Source: Pseudomonas viridiflava | GTDB taxonomy: Bacteria; Pseudomonadota; Gammaproteobacteria; Pseudomonadales; Pseudomonadaceae | DNA: 64,000 bases | Assembly: GCA_900596015.1 (NCBI GenBank) | Contig: UVIF01000012.1 | Span: 124,001 to 188,000, forward strand | Direction: 5' to 3' | In this document: positions 19,100 through 29,329 of the stretch, piece by piece | Numbering within the stretch: the first letter of the stretch is position 1 | How the letters are laid out: every line of letters begins with the position of its first letter | Translations under genes and position numbers: made by a program | The notes under the pieces: generated by a model | What the model was told of the DNA's origin: nothing | The model's input: the letters and a program-made list of their open reading frames with translations, nothing else | Database searches by the model: none

Positions 19100-19639
19100 A
19101 TGCTGGAGTCACGCACCGCCTTCGACCTGCTGCTCGATATCGACCAGCGTTGTCGCCTGCTGGCCGCCGAGCTGCCCTCGCAGGAACTGCGCCTGCAGAC
19201 CTGGAGCGGCATCGGGTTTCGTCTGGCCGGGCACTGGTACGTCGCGCCCATGGGCGAAGTCGCCGAAGTGCTGCCCGAGCCACGCAGCACGCGGCTGCCG
19301 GGCGTCAGGCCCTGGGTCGTGGGCGTGTCGAACCTGCGCGGGCGGCTGTTGCCGATCATCGACCTGGGCGGATTCTTCGGCCATGGCCTGTCGCCGCAGC
19401 GCAAACAGCACCGCGTGCTGGTGGTGGACCGTGCGGACATCTTCGTCGGCCTGCTGGTGGACGAGGTCGCCGGTCTGCAGCATTTCAGCTCGGCCAGCCA
19501 CCAGGCATCATTGCCTGCAACGGCGCTGGCTGCCGCCGCGCCGTTCCTGCAGGGCCACTTCCTGCGTGAACACCCCTGGTGCGTGTTCAGCCCGGCCCGG
19601 CTGGTACAGGCCCCGGCTTTCCTGGATGTAGCACTCTGA
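19100..19639 (+). CDS. pilI: CheW-like adaptor PilI
   Basis: 179 residues with a CheW domain ([20 protein letters not shown] near residue 43, then [16 protein letters not shown] near 74). It links the receptor PilJ to the kinase ChpA. It lies between pilH and pilJ, the order known in P. aeruginosa. Confidence 0.93.
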   Translation: MLESRTAFDLLLDIDQRCRLLAAELPSQELRLQTWSGIGFRLAGHWYVAPMGEVAEVLPEPRSTRLPGVRPWVVGVSNLRGRLLPIIDLGGFFGHGLSPQRKQHRVLVVDRADIFVGLLVDEVAGLQHFSSASHQASLPATALAAAAPFLQGHFLREHPWCVFSPARLVQAPAFLDVAL

Positions 19640-19697
19640 GCATGCCTATGCGTACTTCCATATTCTGCAACACACTCGCCACGCGCAGGTCGGCGCG

Positions 19698-21755
19698 ATG
19701 ACCAAGCGCTGGCCAGGCAACTCTCTGTTGGGCTCCCGAGCCGGCGCGCAGATCATCGGCCTGTTCGTGGCGTTGGTGATTTTCATCGTGCTGCTGTTCG
19801 CTAATTTCACCTACCTCAACACCCAGTCCACCTACGACAAGCAGTACATCGGCCATGCCGGCGAATTGCGCGTGCTGTCGCAGCGCATCGCCAAGAACGC
19901 CACCGAGGCTGCGGCGGGCAAGGCTGCAGCGTTCAAGTTGCTGGCCGATGCGCGCAACGACTTCGAGCGCCGCTGGGGGTTTCTCAAGGAGGGCGACAGC
20001 GCCACCGGGCTGCCTGCGGCCCCCGCGGCGATGCGTGAACAGATGCGCCTGGTGCAGCGTGACTGGGACGAGTTGCGCCACAATTCCGATGCGATCCTGG
20101 CCAGCGAACAGACGGTGCTGTCGCTGCATCAGGTGGCCGCGACCCTGGCCGAAACGGTGCCGCAACTGCAGGTCGAATACGACAAGGTGGTCGACACCCT
20201 GTTGCGTGGCGCCGCCCCAGCCAGCCAGGTGGCCGTGGCGCAGCGCCAGTCGTTGCTCGCCGAACGCATTCTGGGCGCCGTCAACACGGTGCTTTCCGGC
20301 GACGAAAGCGCGGCGCAGGCTGCGGAAAGCTTCGGCCGCGACGCCAACCGTTTCGGCCAGGTACTGGGCGGCATGCTCGACGGCGATGCGCTGATCCGGG
20401 TGACCCAGGTACAAGACCCGGAGGCGCGCGCGCGCTTGCGCGAGATCGCCGAGTTGTTCCAGTTCGTCTCGGGCAGTGTCGACGAGATTCTGGAAACCTC
20501 GCCCGAACTGTTTCAGGTGCGTGCTTCGGCGAGCAATATCTTCAATCAGTCGCAGACCCTTCTGGAAGAGGCCTCGCGCCTGGCCAGCGGCTTCGAGAAC
20601 CTCGCCAGCGGGCGTTCCGCTGGCACTGTCGGCGGCTATGTGCTGGGCCTGGCGGCGCTGGCCTCGATCATTCTGATCGCCCTGGTGATGGTGCGCGAAA
20701 CCAAGCGGCAGCTGCGCCAGACCGCAGAGAAAAGCGAGCGCAACCAGGCGGCGATCATGCGCCTGCTTGACGAGATCGGCGGCCTGGCCGATGGGGACCT
20801 CACCGTGACCGCCTCGGTGACCGAGGAATTCACCGGTGCCATTGCCGACTCGATCAATCATTCCATCGACCAGTTGCGCGATCTGGTGGCCACCATCAAC
20901 CTCACCGCCGAAGAGGTGGCTACGGCCGTGCAGGACACCCAGGCCACCGCTCACCAGTTGGCGCGGGCCTCGGGGCATCAGGCGCAGCAGATCAGCGATG
21001 CATCAGTGGCGATCAGCGACATGGCCCAGTCGATCGACCGCGTATCGACCAACGCCTGGGAGTCAGCCAAGGTTGCGGATCGGTCGGTGACCATTGCCAA
21101 CAAGGGCAGCGAGGTGGTGAACAACACCATCCAGGGCATGGACAACATTCGCGAGCAGATCCAGGACACCGCCAAGCGCCTCAAGCGGCTGGGCGAATCG
21201 TCCCAGGAAATCGGCCACATCGTCAGCCTGATCGACGACATTGCCGACCAGACCAGTATCCTTGCCCTGAACGCGGCGATCCAGGCCTCCATGGCGGGCG
21301 AGGCCGGGCGAGGCTTTGCCGTGGTCGCGGACGAAGTGCAGCGCCTGGCCGAGCGCTCGTCGTCGGCGACCCGGCAGATCGAGACGCTGGTGCGGGCGAT
21401 CCAGGCCGACACCAACGAGGCGGTGATTTCCATGGAACAGACCACGTTCGAAGTGGTGCGCGGTGCGCGCCTGGCCCACGACGCCGGGATCGCCCTGGAA
21501 GAGATCGAGGGCGTGTCGCAGGATCTGGCCGAGCTGATCCAGGTCATTTCCAGCGCTGCCCAGCAGCAGACCAGTTCGGCAGGGCAGATCTCGCACACCA
21601 TGTCGGTGATCCAGCAGATCACCGAGCAGACCTCTTCAGGCTCCAGTGCGACGGCTGAAAGCATCGGCAATCTGGCGCAGATGGCCAGCGAGATGCGTCG
21701 CTCGGTGTCCGGTTTCACCTTGCCGGCGCCCAGTGCCGATGCAACTGCGGAGTGA
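19698..21755 (+). CDS. pilJ: Type IV pilus methyl-accepting chemoreceptor PilJ
   Basis: 685 residues. The first membrane helix is at about residues 15-37. The periplasmic PilJ-type domain begins [19 protein letters not shown], a second helix lies near residues 310-332, and HAMP and a signalling hairpin follow. The hairpin tip reads [18 protein letters not shown]; the Gln-Ala-Ser in place of the usual Glu-Ala-Ala-Arg is normal for PilJ. It senses pilus or surface state in P. aeruginosa. The gene for its methyltransferase PilK is not adjacent. Confidence 0.95.
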   Translation: MTKRWPGNSLLGSRAGAQIIGLFVALVIFIVLLFANFTYLNTQSTYDKQYIGHAGELRVLSQRIAKNATEAAAGKAAAFKLLADARNDFERRWGFLKEGDSATGLPAAPAAMREQMRLVQRDWDELRHNSDAILASEQTVLSLHQVAATLAETVPQLQVEYDKVVDTLLRGAAPASQVAVAQRQSLLAERILGAVNTVLSGDESAAQAAESFGRDANRFGQVLGGMLDGDALIRVTQVQDPEARARLREIAELFQFVSGSVDEILETSPELFQVRASASNIFNQSQTLLEEASRLASGFENLASGRSAGTVGGYVLGLAALASIILIALVMVRETKRQLRQTAEKSERNQAAIMRLLDEIGGLADGDLTVTASVTEEFTGAIADSINHSIDQLRDLVATINLTAEEVATAVQDTQATAHQLARASGHQAQQISDASVAISDMAQSIDRVSTNAWESAKVADRSVTIANKGSEVVNNTIQGMDNIREQIQDTAKRLKRLGESSQEIGHIVSLIDDIADQTSILALNAAIQASMAGEAGRGFAVVADEVQRLAERSSSATRQIETLVRAIQADTNEAVISMEQTTFEVVRGARLAHDAGIALEEIEGVSQDLAELIQVISSAAQQQTSSAGQISHTMSVIQQITEQTSSGSSATAESIGNLAQMASEMRRSVSGFTLPAPSADATAE

Positions 21756-21757
21756 TC

Positions 21758-24700
21758 ATGGCTGAACGGCACGAATACGTACTTCCCGCATTGTGCGAGG
21801 AGTTGCTCAAGGTCAAGGAGCAACTGGACCTGTTCGTGCGCGGTGGTCGCGAGTACACCCAGGAGTTGAACGGCCTGACGGCATCGCTGCGACAGATCGC
21901 GGACGCTTTGGCTGTGCTCGGTTTCGGCCAGCCGCGCAAGGTCATCATCGACCAGTTGGCGGTGATCCAGGGCCTGGTGCAGGGGACCCGCGAGCCCAAC
22001 GATGCCGTATTGATGGACGTCGCCGGGGCACTGCTCTATGTCGAAGCCACGCTGGCGGGCATGGCGGGACCCAGCGATACGCCCGGACGCGACGAGCAGC
22101 AGACGTCCAGCACCGACCTGGCGCAAATTCGCCAGTTGGTGATGCGCGAAATCCGCTTCGGCCTGCAGGAGGCCCGGGACGTGCTGGCCGACTCCACCGA
22201 CGGCCGCTGGGACCGGCAACGGCTGCGCACATTGGCGCCGCTGCTCAACCAGCTGCGCGGTGCTTTGGTCATGCTGCCGTTGCCCAGGGCCGCCGCAGTG
22301 CTGCAAGGCTGTAATGACGCCGTTCAAGCGTACCTGCTGGACGAGCCGACGGCATCGGTACACATGCCCCTGGAGCAGGTGACGGCTGCGCTCGCGGCGG
22401 TCGAACACTACCTGCAGCGCACCAGCGAAGCACCGCTGCTTGCCCACGAGGGCCTGCTGGCGGTGGCAGAGGCTGGCTTGGCAGCGGCTGTGCCACCCGC
22501 CGAGCCGCACGCCGCGACGGGCCCGGAACCCGAGTCCGTGGACACCCAATTGCTGGAGATCTTCCACAGCGAGGCCTTGAGCCACCTGAGCGCCGTGGAG
22601 CGATTCCTCGCCCTGGACGAGCAGGGCAACGACGTTGCCGTCACCGACGAATTGCAGCGCGCCCTGCACACGCTCAAGGGCAGCGCGCTGGTGGCTGGTG
22701 TCACGCCGCTGGCCGAACTGGCCACGGCCTTCGACGTCATGGCCCGCGAGCTGCGTGCCCACCGGCTGCCGTTCCAGGCTCGAACGCTGGGCCTGCTGGG
22801 CGATGCCCACTATCTGATGCGGCAAAAGCTGCTGCAATTGCCTGCGCAGCCGCTGACACCCATTCCCGCCGCCGGCGAGCTGATCCGGCAGGTACAGGAA
22901 CACACCACCGAGCGCCTGCAGGGCGTACAGACGCTGGGCGATGCCCGGCAGGTCCAGGCGCCGCAACTGATCGAGCGGTTGCTCGACGAGGGCATGGATA
23001 TCCTGCTCGACGCCGAGCGCTTGCTGCAGCGCTGGCAACAGGCGCCGGCCAGCCGTGTGGAATTACCCCGGCTGCTCGACCAGCTGACCCTGCTGGGCGA
23101 ACAGGCGCAACTCACGGACGTGCAGGCGCTCGACGAGCTGTGCGAGGCGCTGCTCGACCTGTATGGCGCGGTCGAAGAAAGCAGCCTGAGCGTCAGCGCG
23201 GATTTTTTCCAGCAGGCCGAACAGGCCCAGGAGGCCATGATCGGCATGCTCGATCAATTGGCGGCCGGGCAAGAGGTCAAGGCCCAGCCCACCCACGTGC
23301 GTGCCCTGCGGGCACTGCTGCAGGGTGCCTTGGCCCCGCACGCCATGGGTGTGGTGCAGCGCGAAGGCGGCGCGGTCATCGATCTTGCCCTGCTTGGCAG
23401 CGTCGCTGCGGCAGATGCCGACGATGAGGGGTCATTCACCGAGGAATCCATCGAGCAGACCCAGCGGCGCTGGCTGAGCGAACCCGGCTACGAGGGTGCA
23501 TCCCAGCCCCCGCCGCGTTCGGGTCCATCGGAGCCTGGAATCGAGCAGGTGGACGACGCCGACGGTGAATTGCTGGGTATCTTCATCGAAGAGGGATTGG
23601 ACATCGTCGAGAGCGCAGGCGCGGCACTGGTGCGGTGGCAGGCCGAACCGGGCAACCATCTCGAAGCGGAAAACCTGCTGCGCGACCTGCACACGCTCAA
23701 GGGCGGCGCACGGATGGTGGAGATCGGCCCGCTGGGCGACCTGGCCCACGAGCTGGAATCGGTGTACGAACGCATCTCCCAGGGCCAGTTGCAGGCCTCC
23801 AGCCAACTGTTTGGCTTGCTGCACAAGGGTCACGATCGCCTGGCCCAGATGCTCGACGCGGTCCGCTCGCGGCAAGCGTTGCCGGCCGCCGGCAAGCTGA
23901 TTGCCGCGATCGCCGAATTCGCCGCCGGCAGTGAGCCAACCGGGCCCGCCGGGCCAGCTGCTTCGGCCAAGCCTGCCGTTGCCGAACCCGTGGCCGCCGA
24001 ACGCGGTCCCGTCGATGTGATCAAGGTCGGCGCCGAGCTGCTCGATGAATTGGGCAACCTGGCGGGGGAAACCGCAATCTTTCGCGGCCGCATCGAGCAG
24101 CAGGTCAATGACGCCCAGGCGGCGCTGCAGGAAATGGAAACCACCATCGAGCGCATGCGCGATCAGCTGCGCCGCCTCGATACCGAAACCCAAGGCCGTA
24201 TCCTCAGCCGTCAGCAGGTTGATGGTCAGGCTTACGAAGACTTCGACCCACTGGAAATGGACCGTCATTCACACCTGCAGCAGCTGTCGCGGGCCCTGTT
24301 CGAATCGGCTTCCGACCTGCTCGATCTGAAGGAAACCCTGGCCGGCCGCAATCTGGAAGCACAGACGTTGCTGCAGCAACAGGCGCGCGTCGACAGCCAG
24401 TTGCAGGAGGGCTTGATGCGCACGCGCATGGTGCCGTTCGAGCGGCTGTTGCCGCGCCTGCAGCGTGTAGTGCGGCAGGTGGCCGAGGCGCTGGGCAAGG
24501 AGGTCGAGTTCGAAGTCAGCCAGGCCCAGGGCGAGATGGACCGCAGCGTGCTGGAGCGCATGATCGCGCCGCTCGAACACATGCTGCGCAATGCCGTCGA
24601 TCATGGCCTGGAGCCGCTTGAGCAGCGCCTGGCCGCCGGCAAGCCTGCGGTGGGGCACATTCGCCTGGCGCTGCTGCACCAAGGCGGCGACATCGTCATC

Positions 24701-25822
24701 GAGATGAGTGACGACGGTGCCGGGGTGCCCCTGGAAGCGGTGCGCGCCAAGGCCATCAAGCGCGGTTTGCTGGATCCGCACAGCGACCTCAGCGACCACG
24801 ACGTGTTGCAGTTCATCCTGCAGCCCGGTTTCTCCACCGCGACCAAGGTCACGCAGATCTCCGGCCGTGGCCTGGGTATGGACGTGGTCCACGAAGAGGT
24901 CAAGCAGTTGGGCGGCGCCATGAGTATCGACTCGCGGCCGGGGCAGGGCGCACGGTTCCAGATTCGCCTGCCGTTCACCGTGTCGGTCAACCGCGCCTTG
25001 ATGGTGCAGTGTGGCGAAGAACAGTACGCGATTCCCCTGAACAGCATCGAGGGGATCGTGCGGGTCATGCCCGGCGAGCTGCACGATGCCTACCAGTCTG
25101 CCCCACCGCGCTACGGTTACGCCGGGCGGGTGTATGACCTGCGCTACCTGGGTACCCTGTTGCACGGTGTTGCCGTGCCCCCGTTGACGGCGCAGAGCCA
25201 ACCGTTGCCCGTGCTGCTGGTGCGCGCGTTCGATCAGCAGGTGGCGGTGCAAGTCGATGCCTTGGCCGGCTCCCGCGAAATCGTGGTGAAGAGCCTGGGA
25301 GCCCAGTTCGCGGCAGTGCCGGGCCTGGGCGGCGCGACCATCCTGGGCGATGGCAGCGTGGTGCTGATCCTCGATCTGCTCGCCCACCTGCGGGCCCGTC
25401 AGGGTGTGGCCGTGGCTCGCGCCGGTTACCAGCACGGCGCGCAGGTACGGCGTCTGCAAGTACTGGTGGTCGACGACTCGGTGACCGTGCGCAAGGTCAC
25501 CAGTCGCCTGCTCGAGCGTCACGGCATGCAGGTGCTGACGGCCAAGGACGGAGTCGACGCCATGGCCCTGTTGCAGGAACACAGCCCCGATATTCTCCTG
25601 CTGGACATCGAGATGCCGCGCATGGACGGTTTCGAGGTCGCCCGGCGCATCCGTCAGCATCCCACGCTCAAGGACCTGCCCATCATCATGATCACCTCAC
25701 GTACCGGGCAAAAGCATCGCGAGCGGGCGATGGCCATCGGCGTCAACGAATACCTGGGCAAGCCCTATCAGGAGAGCCAGTTGCTGGAATGCATCGAACG
25801 CTGGGGCCAGCTCCATGCTTGA
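21758..25822 (+). CDS. chpA: Pil-Chp hybrid chemotaxis kinase ChpA (short form)
   Basis: 1354 residues from the ATG at 21758; a GTG six bases upstream is possible and would overlap the pilJ stop. Order of parts: an N-terminal helical region, Hpt with His304 (LHTLKGSA), Hpt with His645 (LHTLKGGA), a dimerisation helix, HATPase (EHMLRNAVDHGLE; GRGLGMDVV), a CheW-like domain and a receiver with Asp1283 (LDIEMPRMDG). P. aeruginosa ChpA is about 2,470 residues with eight phosphotransfer-type domains, so this version is much shorter. The start MAERHEYV resembles the family N-terminus, but the next residues look like a segment found some 300 residues inside the P. aeruginosa protein. Confidence 0.93.
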   Translation: MAERHEYVLPALCEELLKVKEQLDLFVRGGREYTQELNGLTASLRQIADALAVLGFGQPRKVIIDQLAVIQGLVQGTREPNDAVLMDVAGALLYVEATLAGMAGPSDTPGRDEQQTSSTDLAQIRQLVMREIRFGLQEARDVLADSTDGRWDRQRLRTLAPLLNQLRGALVMLPLPRAAAVLQGCNDAVQAYLLDEPTASVHMPLEQVTAALAAVEHYLQRTSEAPLLAHEGLLAVAEAGLAAAVPPAEPHAATGPEPESVDTQLLEIFHSEALSHLSAVERFLALDEQGNDVAVTDELQRALHTLKGSALVAGVTPLAELATAFDVMARELRAHRLPFQARTLGLLGDAHYLMRQKLLQLPAQPLTPIPAAGELIRQVQEHTTERLQGVQTLGDARQVQAPQLIERLLDEGMDILLDAERLLQRWQQAPASRVELPRLLDQLTLLGEQAQLTDVQALDELCEALLDLYGAVEESSLSVSADFFQQAEQAQEAMIGMLDQLAAGQEVKAQPTHVRALRALLQGALAPHAMGVVQREGGAVIDLALLGSVAAADADDEGSFTEESIEQTQRRWLSEPGYEGASQPPPRSGPSEPGIEQVDDADGELLGIFIEEGLDIVESAGAALVRWQAEPGNHLEAENLLRDLHTLKGGARMVEIGPLGDLAHELESVYERISQGQLQASSQLFGLLHKGHDRLAQMLDAVRSRQALPAAGKLIAAIAEFAAGSEPTGPAGPAASAKPAVAEPVAAERGPVDVIKVGAELLDELGNLAGETAIFRGRIEQQVNDAQAALQEMETTIERMRDQLRRLDTETQGRILSRQQVDGQAYEDFDPLEMDRHSHLQQLSRALFESASDLLDLKETLAGRNLEAQTLLQQQARVDSQLQEGLMRTRMVPFERLLPRLQRVVRQVAEALGKEVEFEVSQAQGEMDRSVLERMIAPLEHMLRNAVDHGLEPLEQRLAAGKPAVGHIRLALLHQGGDIVIEMSDDGAGVPLEAVRAKAIKRGLLDPHSDLSDHDVLQFILQPGFSTATKVTQISGRGLGMDVVHEEVKQLGGAMSIDSRPGQGARFQIRLPFTVSVNRALMVQCGEEQYAIPLNSIEGIVRVMPGELHDAYQSAPPRYGYAGRVYDLRYLGTLLHGVAVPPLTAQSQPLPVLLVRAFDQQVAVQVDALAGSREIVVKSLGAQFAAVPGLGGATILGDGSVVLILDLLAHLRARQGVAVARAGYQHGAQVRRLQVLVVDDSVTVRKVTSRLLERHGMQVLTAKDGVDAMALLQEHSPDILLLDIEMPRMDGFEVARRIRQHPTLKDLPIIMITSRTGQKHRERAMAIGVNEYLGKPYQESQLLECIERWGQLHA

Positions 25823-26270
25823 TCGGGCGATCGGCCGCCGCGACAGCCTCACCGCGCTGGTGCTGCCCCTGGCCGATCGAAGCCTGTTACTGCCCAACGT
25901 GGCGGTGGCCGAGCTGATCGACTACCTGCCCGGCGAACCGGTGCTGGGCGCCGCGCGCTGGCACCTGGGAATGATCGAGTGGCGCAACCTGCGCCTGCCG
26001 CTGGTCAGCTTCGAAGCGGCCAGCGGTGGCGAGGCGGTGATCGGCGAGCGCGCCCGTATCGTCGTGCTCAATGCACTGGGTGAAACCTCGACGCGCTTCA
26101 TTGCCGTATTGATCCAGCACGTGCCCCGCTCGTGCCGGGTCGATAGCCAATTGAGCTACGTTGACGTGCCGCTCAAGCCGCTGGAAATGGCTGCGGTGCA
26201 GGTCGGCGAAACCGTGGCCCGGGTGCCTGACCTCACAGCCCTGGAAAACCTGCTGCACAGCGCGGTGTAG
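25815..26270 (+). CDS. chpC: CheW-like protein ChpC
   Basis: 151 residues with a CheW-like fold (LVLPLADRSLLLPNVAVAEL near residue 15, WRNLRLPLVSFE near 55). Its start overlaps the end of chpA by eight bases. In P. aeruginosa chpB, a methylesterase, lies between chpA and chpC; it is absent here. It probably links a receptor to ChpA, by analogy with PilI. Confidence 0.87.
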   Translation: MLDRAIGRRDSLTALVLPLADRSLLLPNVAVAELIDYLPGEPVLGAARWHLGMIEWRNLRLPLVSFEAASGGEAVIGERARIVVLNALGETSTRFIAVLIQHVPRSCRVDSQLSYVDVPLKPLEMAAVQVGETVARVPDLTALENLLHSAV

Positions 26271-26357
26271 ACACCTTGTCGCGTAATCGTTGCAGGGCTT
26301 TACAGCCGTCGGCCTGACCGGCACTCTGGCCGTTGCCATTGCTGCAGGGACCTCGTA

Positions 26358-27116
26358 ATGCTCGACCGCACCTTTCTCGTCTTCGCCTTCTGCGCTGCGC
26401 TGCTCAGTGGCAGCCCCGTGCGCGCCGAGGTCCCGGCAGGCTATTCGATGGTCTTGCTGACCGAGAACTTTCCACCCTACAACATGGCCAGCAACGACAA
26501 GAACTTCGCCCAGGAAGAGAACATCCGCGGCATCGCAGCGGAGCTTGTGCGTGAAATGTTCCGCCGGGCGGACATCCCCTACAGCATGACCCTGCGATTT
26601 CCCTGGGACCGCATCTACAAGCTGGCCCTGAGCAATGCCGGCTACGGCGTGTTCGTCACCGCGCGCCTGCCCGAGCGCGAACAGGCCTTCAAGTGGGTCG
26701 GCCCCCTGGGTCCGGATGACTGGATCATGCTGGCCCGTGCGGACAGCCCGATCACGCTGGAAACCCTCGACCAGGCCCGGCCCTACCGGATCGGCGCCTA
26801 CAAGGGCGATGCCATCGCGCAGAGCCTGGCCGAGCGGGACATGCGCCCGATCGTTGCCCTGCGCGACCAGGACAACGCGCGCAAATTGCTCGAGGGTCAG
26901 ATCGACCTGTGGGCCACGGGCGACCCGGCTGGTCGCTACCTGGCGCGCCTGGAAGGGATCAACGGGCTCAAGACCGTGCTGCGTTTCAACAGTGCCGAGC
27001 TGTTTCTGGCGCTGAACAAGGATACGCCGCAGGCGGTGGTCGAGCGTTTGCAGCGGGCCCTCGATGAGATGCGCCGCGACGGTTTCGTCGATCGGGTATT
27101 CGCTGACTATCTATGA
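26358..27116 (+). CDS. Periplasmic solute-binding protein family 3 (orphan)
   Basis: 252 residues. A signal peptide (hydrophobic residues about 5-18, cleavage near VRAEV) is followed by an SBP_bac_3-like domain: TENFPPYNM near residue 36, RGIAAELVREMFRRA near 58 and AYKGDAIAQSLAERD near 150. No permease or ATPase gene is adjacent, so it may be a stand-alone binding or sensory protein and not part of an importer. The ligand cannot be inferred. Its stop codon lies inside the first unit of a 17-bp tandem repeat. Confidence 0.82.
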   Translation: MLDRTFLVFAFCAALLSGSPVRAEVPAGYSMVLLTENFPPYNMASNDKNFAQEENIRGIAAELVREMFRRADIPYSMTLRFPWDRIYKLALSNAGYGVFVTARLPEREQAFKWVGPLGPDDWIMLARADSPITLETLDQARPYRIGAYKGDAIAQSLAERDMRPIVALRDQDNARKLLEGQIDLWATGDPAGRYLARLEGINGLKTVLRFNSAELFLALNKDTPQAVVERLQRALDEMRRDGFVDRVFADYL

Positions 27117-27178
27117 GGCACGGCACTCTATGAGACACGGCACTCTATGAGATACGGCACTCTATGAGATACGGCACT
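27111..27178 (+). repeat. Four tandem 17-bp repeats overlapping a stop codon
   Basis: The unit CTATGAGAYACGGCACT occurs four times without gaps (27111, 27128, 27145, 27162), with G/A and C/T differences in the first two units. The TGA of the upstream solute-binding gene lies in the first unit, and every unit repeats the same TGA in register with a 17-base shift. Confidence 0.95.
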
Positions 27179-27184
27179 GGCGAA

Positions 27185-27940
27185 TCAGTGGTAGATCCCG
27201 CCCTTGCCATGGGCAGCCGTGGCGCGGTTGCCACGCTCGCCGATCATCTGCCGGACCGGTATCCACTCCACCTCCCTGGCCCTCAGGCGCGGTAGTTCGC
27301 GCTCCAGCACTTCCAGGGTCTGTGGATAAGGATGGCCGATGATCACCACCGTGCCCTGCTTGTGCGCCAGGGCTATGGCTTTTTCCAGCTGGCCGGCGAT
27401 GGCCTCGACGGTACGGGTGTCATCCAGGAAGACATCCCGCGAGAGGCTGGCCAGACCGATGCCCTGGGCTTTGGCGGCGGCCACGGTGGCGGCGCTGGTG
27501 CGGCTGTCGACGAAGAACATGCCGTGCTGCTGCAGCTCGTTCATCAGCAGGGCCATGGCTTCGGGCTGCGAAGTCATGCGGCTGCCTTCGTGGTTGTTCA
27601 GGCCTGCGGCATACGGCACGGCGCGCAGTGCGGCCTGCAGGCGCGCGAGTAGTTCACTGGCAGGCATGTCGGGTCGCCAGGCGAACGGGCCGGTCGCAGG
27701 GTCCATGGGCATGTGCACCATCACGGTCTTGCCGGCCCTGTGCGCCTGACGGGCGAAGTCCGCAGCGTGTGGCGTGTCGGGCATGATTGCCAGCGTCACT
27801 GGGCCGGGCAGAGCCAGGGTGCGGCTGTCGCGAGCCGGGGACTGGCCCAGGTCATCGATGATCAGGCTCAGGTACGCCGGCCCGGCGAAGACCGGGCCGG
27901 CAGTCAGCAACAGCACGGCCAGCAACAGGATGCGGCGCAT
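27185..27940 (-). CDS. Divergent polysaccharide deacetylase family protein (YibQ-like)
   Basis: 251 residues with a signal peptide (hydrophobic residues 4-18, cleavage near VFAGP). The core reads LSLIIDDLGQS, PVTLAIMPDTPHAADFAR, VMVHMPMDP and GLNNHEGSRMT, typical of the DUF610/YibQ divergent deacetylases. The substrate is unknown. It follows ctpA by a single base and belongs to the gpmI-envC-ctpA-yibQ run. Confidence 0.88.
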   Translation of the reverse strand: MRRILLLAVLLLTAGPVFAGPAYLSLIIDDLGQSPARDSRTLALPGPVTLAIMPDTPHAADFARQAHRAGKTVMVHMPMDPATGPFAWRPDMPASELLARLQAALRAVPYAAGLNNHEGSRMTSQPEAMALLMNELQQHGMFFVDSRTSAATVAAAKAQGIGLASLSRDVFLDDTRTVEAIAGQLEKAIALAHKQGTVVIIGHPYPQTLEVLERELPRLRAREVEWIPVRQMIGERGNRATAAHGKGGIYH

Positions 27941-27941
27941 G

Positions 27942-29267
27942 TCAGTTGCCGCGCGTCACGCTCAGGCCCTTGAGCAGGCTGAGCGCCTGGCTGATCTGGA
28001 AGTCGTCGTCCTGTGGCCGGGCCTTGCGGGCACCGATCACCGGCTTGCCCGAAGGTCGATCGGCGCCGCCGTTGCCGTTGCCCAGGTGACCTTGCAGGTC
28101 GGCCTCTTTGAAGCTCTCGATGTCGGCATCGCGGGTGACCTTGCCCTGACGTACCTCGACATCCGGGATGATCCCCTGGGCCTGGATCGAGCGGCCGTTG
28201 GGCGTGTAGTACAAGGCCGTGGTGATCTTCAGGGCGCGATCGTTGTTGAGCGGCAGCACGGTCTGCACCGAGCCCTTGCCGAAGCTGTCGGTGCCCATGA
28301 GGATGCCGCGCTTCTGGTCCTGCAGTGCACCGGCGACGATTTCCGCCGCCGAGGCGCTGCCGCCATTGATCAGTACCACCAGAGGCACCCGTTCGCTGGC
28401 ATCGGCAGGGTCTGCCGAGAAGCGCAGTTCCGAGTTGGCGATGCGGCCCTTGGTGTACACGATCAAGCCCTTGGTCAGGAAGTGGTCGGCCACTTCCACG
28501 GCGCTTTGCAGCACGCCGCCGGGGTTGTTGCGCAGGTCCAGAATCAGGCCCTTGAGCTTGCCGTTGTTGTCCTTGCGCAGTTTCGCCAACGCCTTGCCTA
28601 CTTCTTCGCCGGTTTTCACCTGGAACTGGGTGATGCGCAGGTAGCCATAACCGTTTTCCAGCAACTGCGCCTTGACGCTCTTGACCTGGATGGTGGCGCG
28701 CGCCAGGGTCACGTCGAACGGCGTACCGCCGTCACGCACAAGGGTCAGGGTGATCTTCTCGCCGAGCTTGCCGCGCATCAGGTCGACGGCTTCGGTCATG
28801 CTCAGGCCCTGGGTGGGCTGGTTGTTGATCTTGACGATCAGATCGCCGGCTTCGATGCCGGCCTTGGAGGCCGGCGTGTCGTCGATGGGCGAAACCACCT
28901 TGATCATGCCGTTCTCGCTGCCCACCTCGATGCCCAGGCCGCCGAACTCGCCACTGGTGCTTTCCTGCAGCTCCTGGAAGTCCTCGGGGCCCAGGTAGGC
29001 GGAGTGGGGGTCGAGGTTGCTGAGCATGCCCTTGATGGCATTCTCCAGCAGGGTCTTGTCATCCACAGGCTCGACATAGGCCGCCTTGATGCGGTCCATC
29101 ACCTCGGCGAAGGTCCGCAGCTCGTCCAGCGGCAACGGTGCGGCGGCCGGAGCCGTGCCGACCGACCGGGCAGGCTGGGGTGCCAGATCGGCGGCGAGCA
29201 CTGCCGGGGCAGCACAGGCCACGGCGATCGTCAGGGCCAGCGAGGTAAGGCGGGACAGATGCGGCAT
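27942..29267 (-). CDS. ctpA: Carboxy-terminal processing protease CtpA (S41 family)
   Basis: 441 residues. Signal peptide at residues 1-25, PDZ domain at about 105-190, and S41 protease core. The catalytic Ser304 lies in NGGSASAAEI and Lys331 in FGKGSVQT. In P. aeruginosa the related CtpA degrades cell-wall cross-link hydrolases in the periplasm. The ATG at 29267 puts the signal peptide at the N-terminus; a longer frame to 29345 is possible but less likely. It is downstream of envC, which fits a joint cell-wall role. Confidence 0.94.
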   Translation of the reverse strand: MPHLSRLTSLALTIAVACAAPAVLAADLAPQPARSVGTAPAAAPLPLDELRTFAEVMDRIKAAYVEPVDDKTLLENAIKGMLSNLDPHSAYLGPEDFQELQESTSGEFGGLGIEVGSENGMIKVVSPIDDTPASKAGIEAGDLIVKINNQPTQGLSMTEAVDLMRGKLGEKITLTLVRDGGTPFDVTLARATIQVKSVKAQLLENGYGYLRITQFQVKTGEEVGKALAKLRKDNNGKLKGLILDLRNNPGGVLQSAVEVADHFLTKGLIVYTKGRIANSELRFSADPADASERVPLVVLINGGSASAAEIVAGALQDQKRGILMGTDSFGKGSVQTVLPLNNDRALKITTALYYTPNGRSIQAQGIIPDVEVRQGKVTRDADIESFKEADLQGHLGNGNGGADRPSGKPVIGARKARPQDDDFQISQALSLLKGLSVTRGN

Positions 29268-29329
29268 GTCTAACAGACTCCTGATACGGGTTCGCGCCTT
29301 TGAGGGCTGCTTTTGAACGACTGCGCCAG

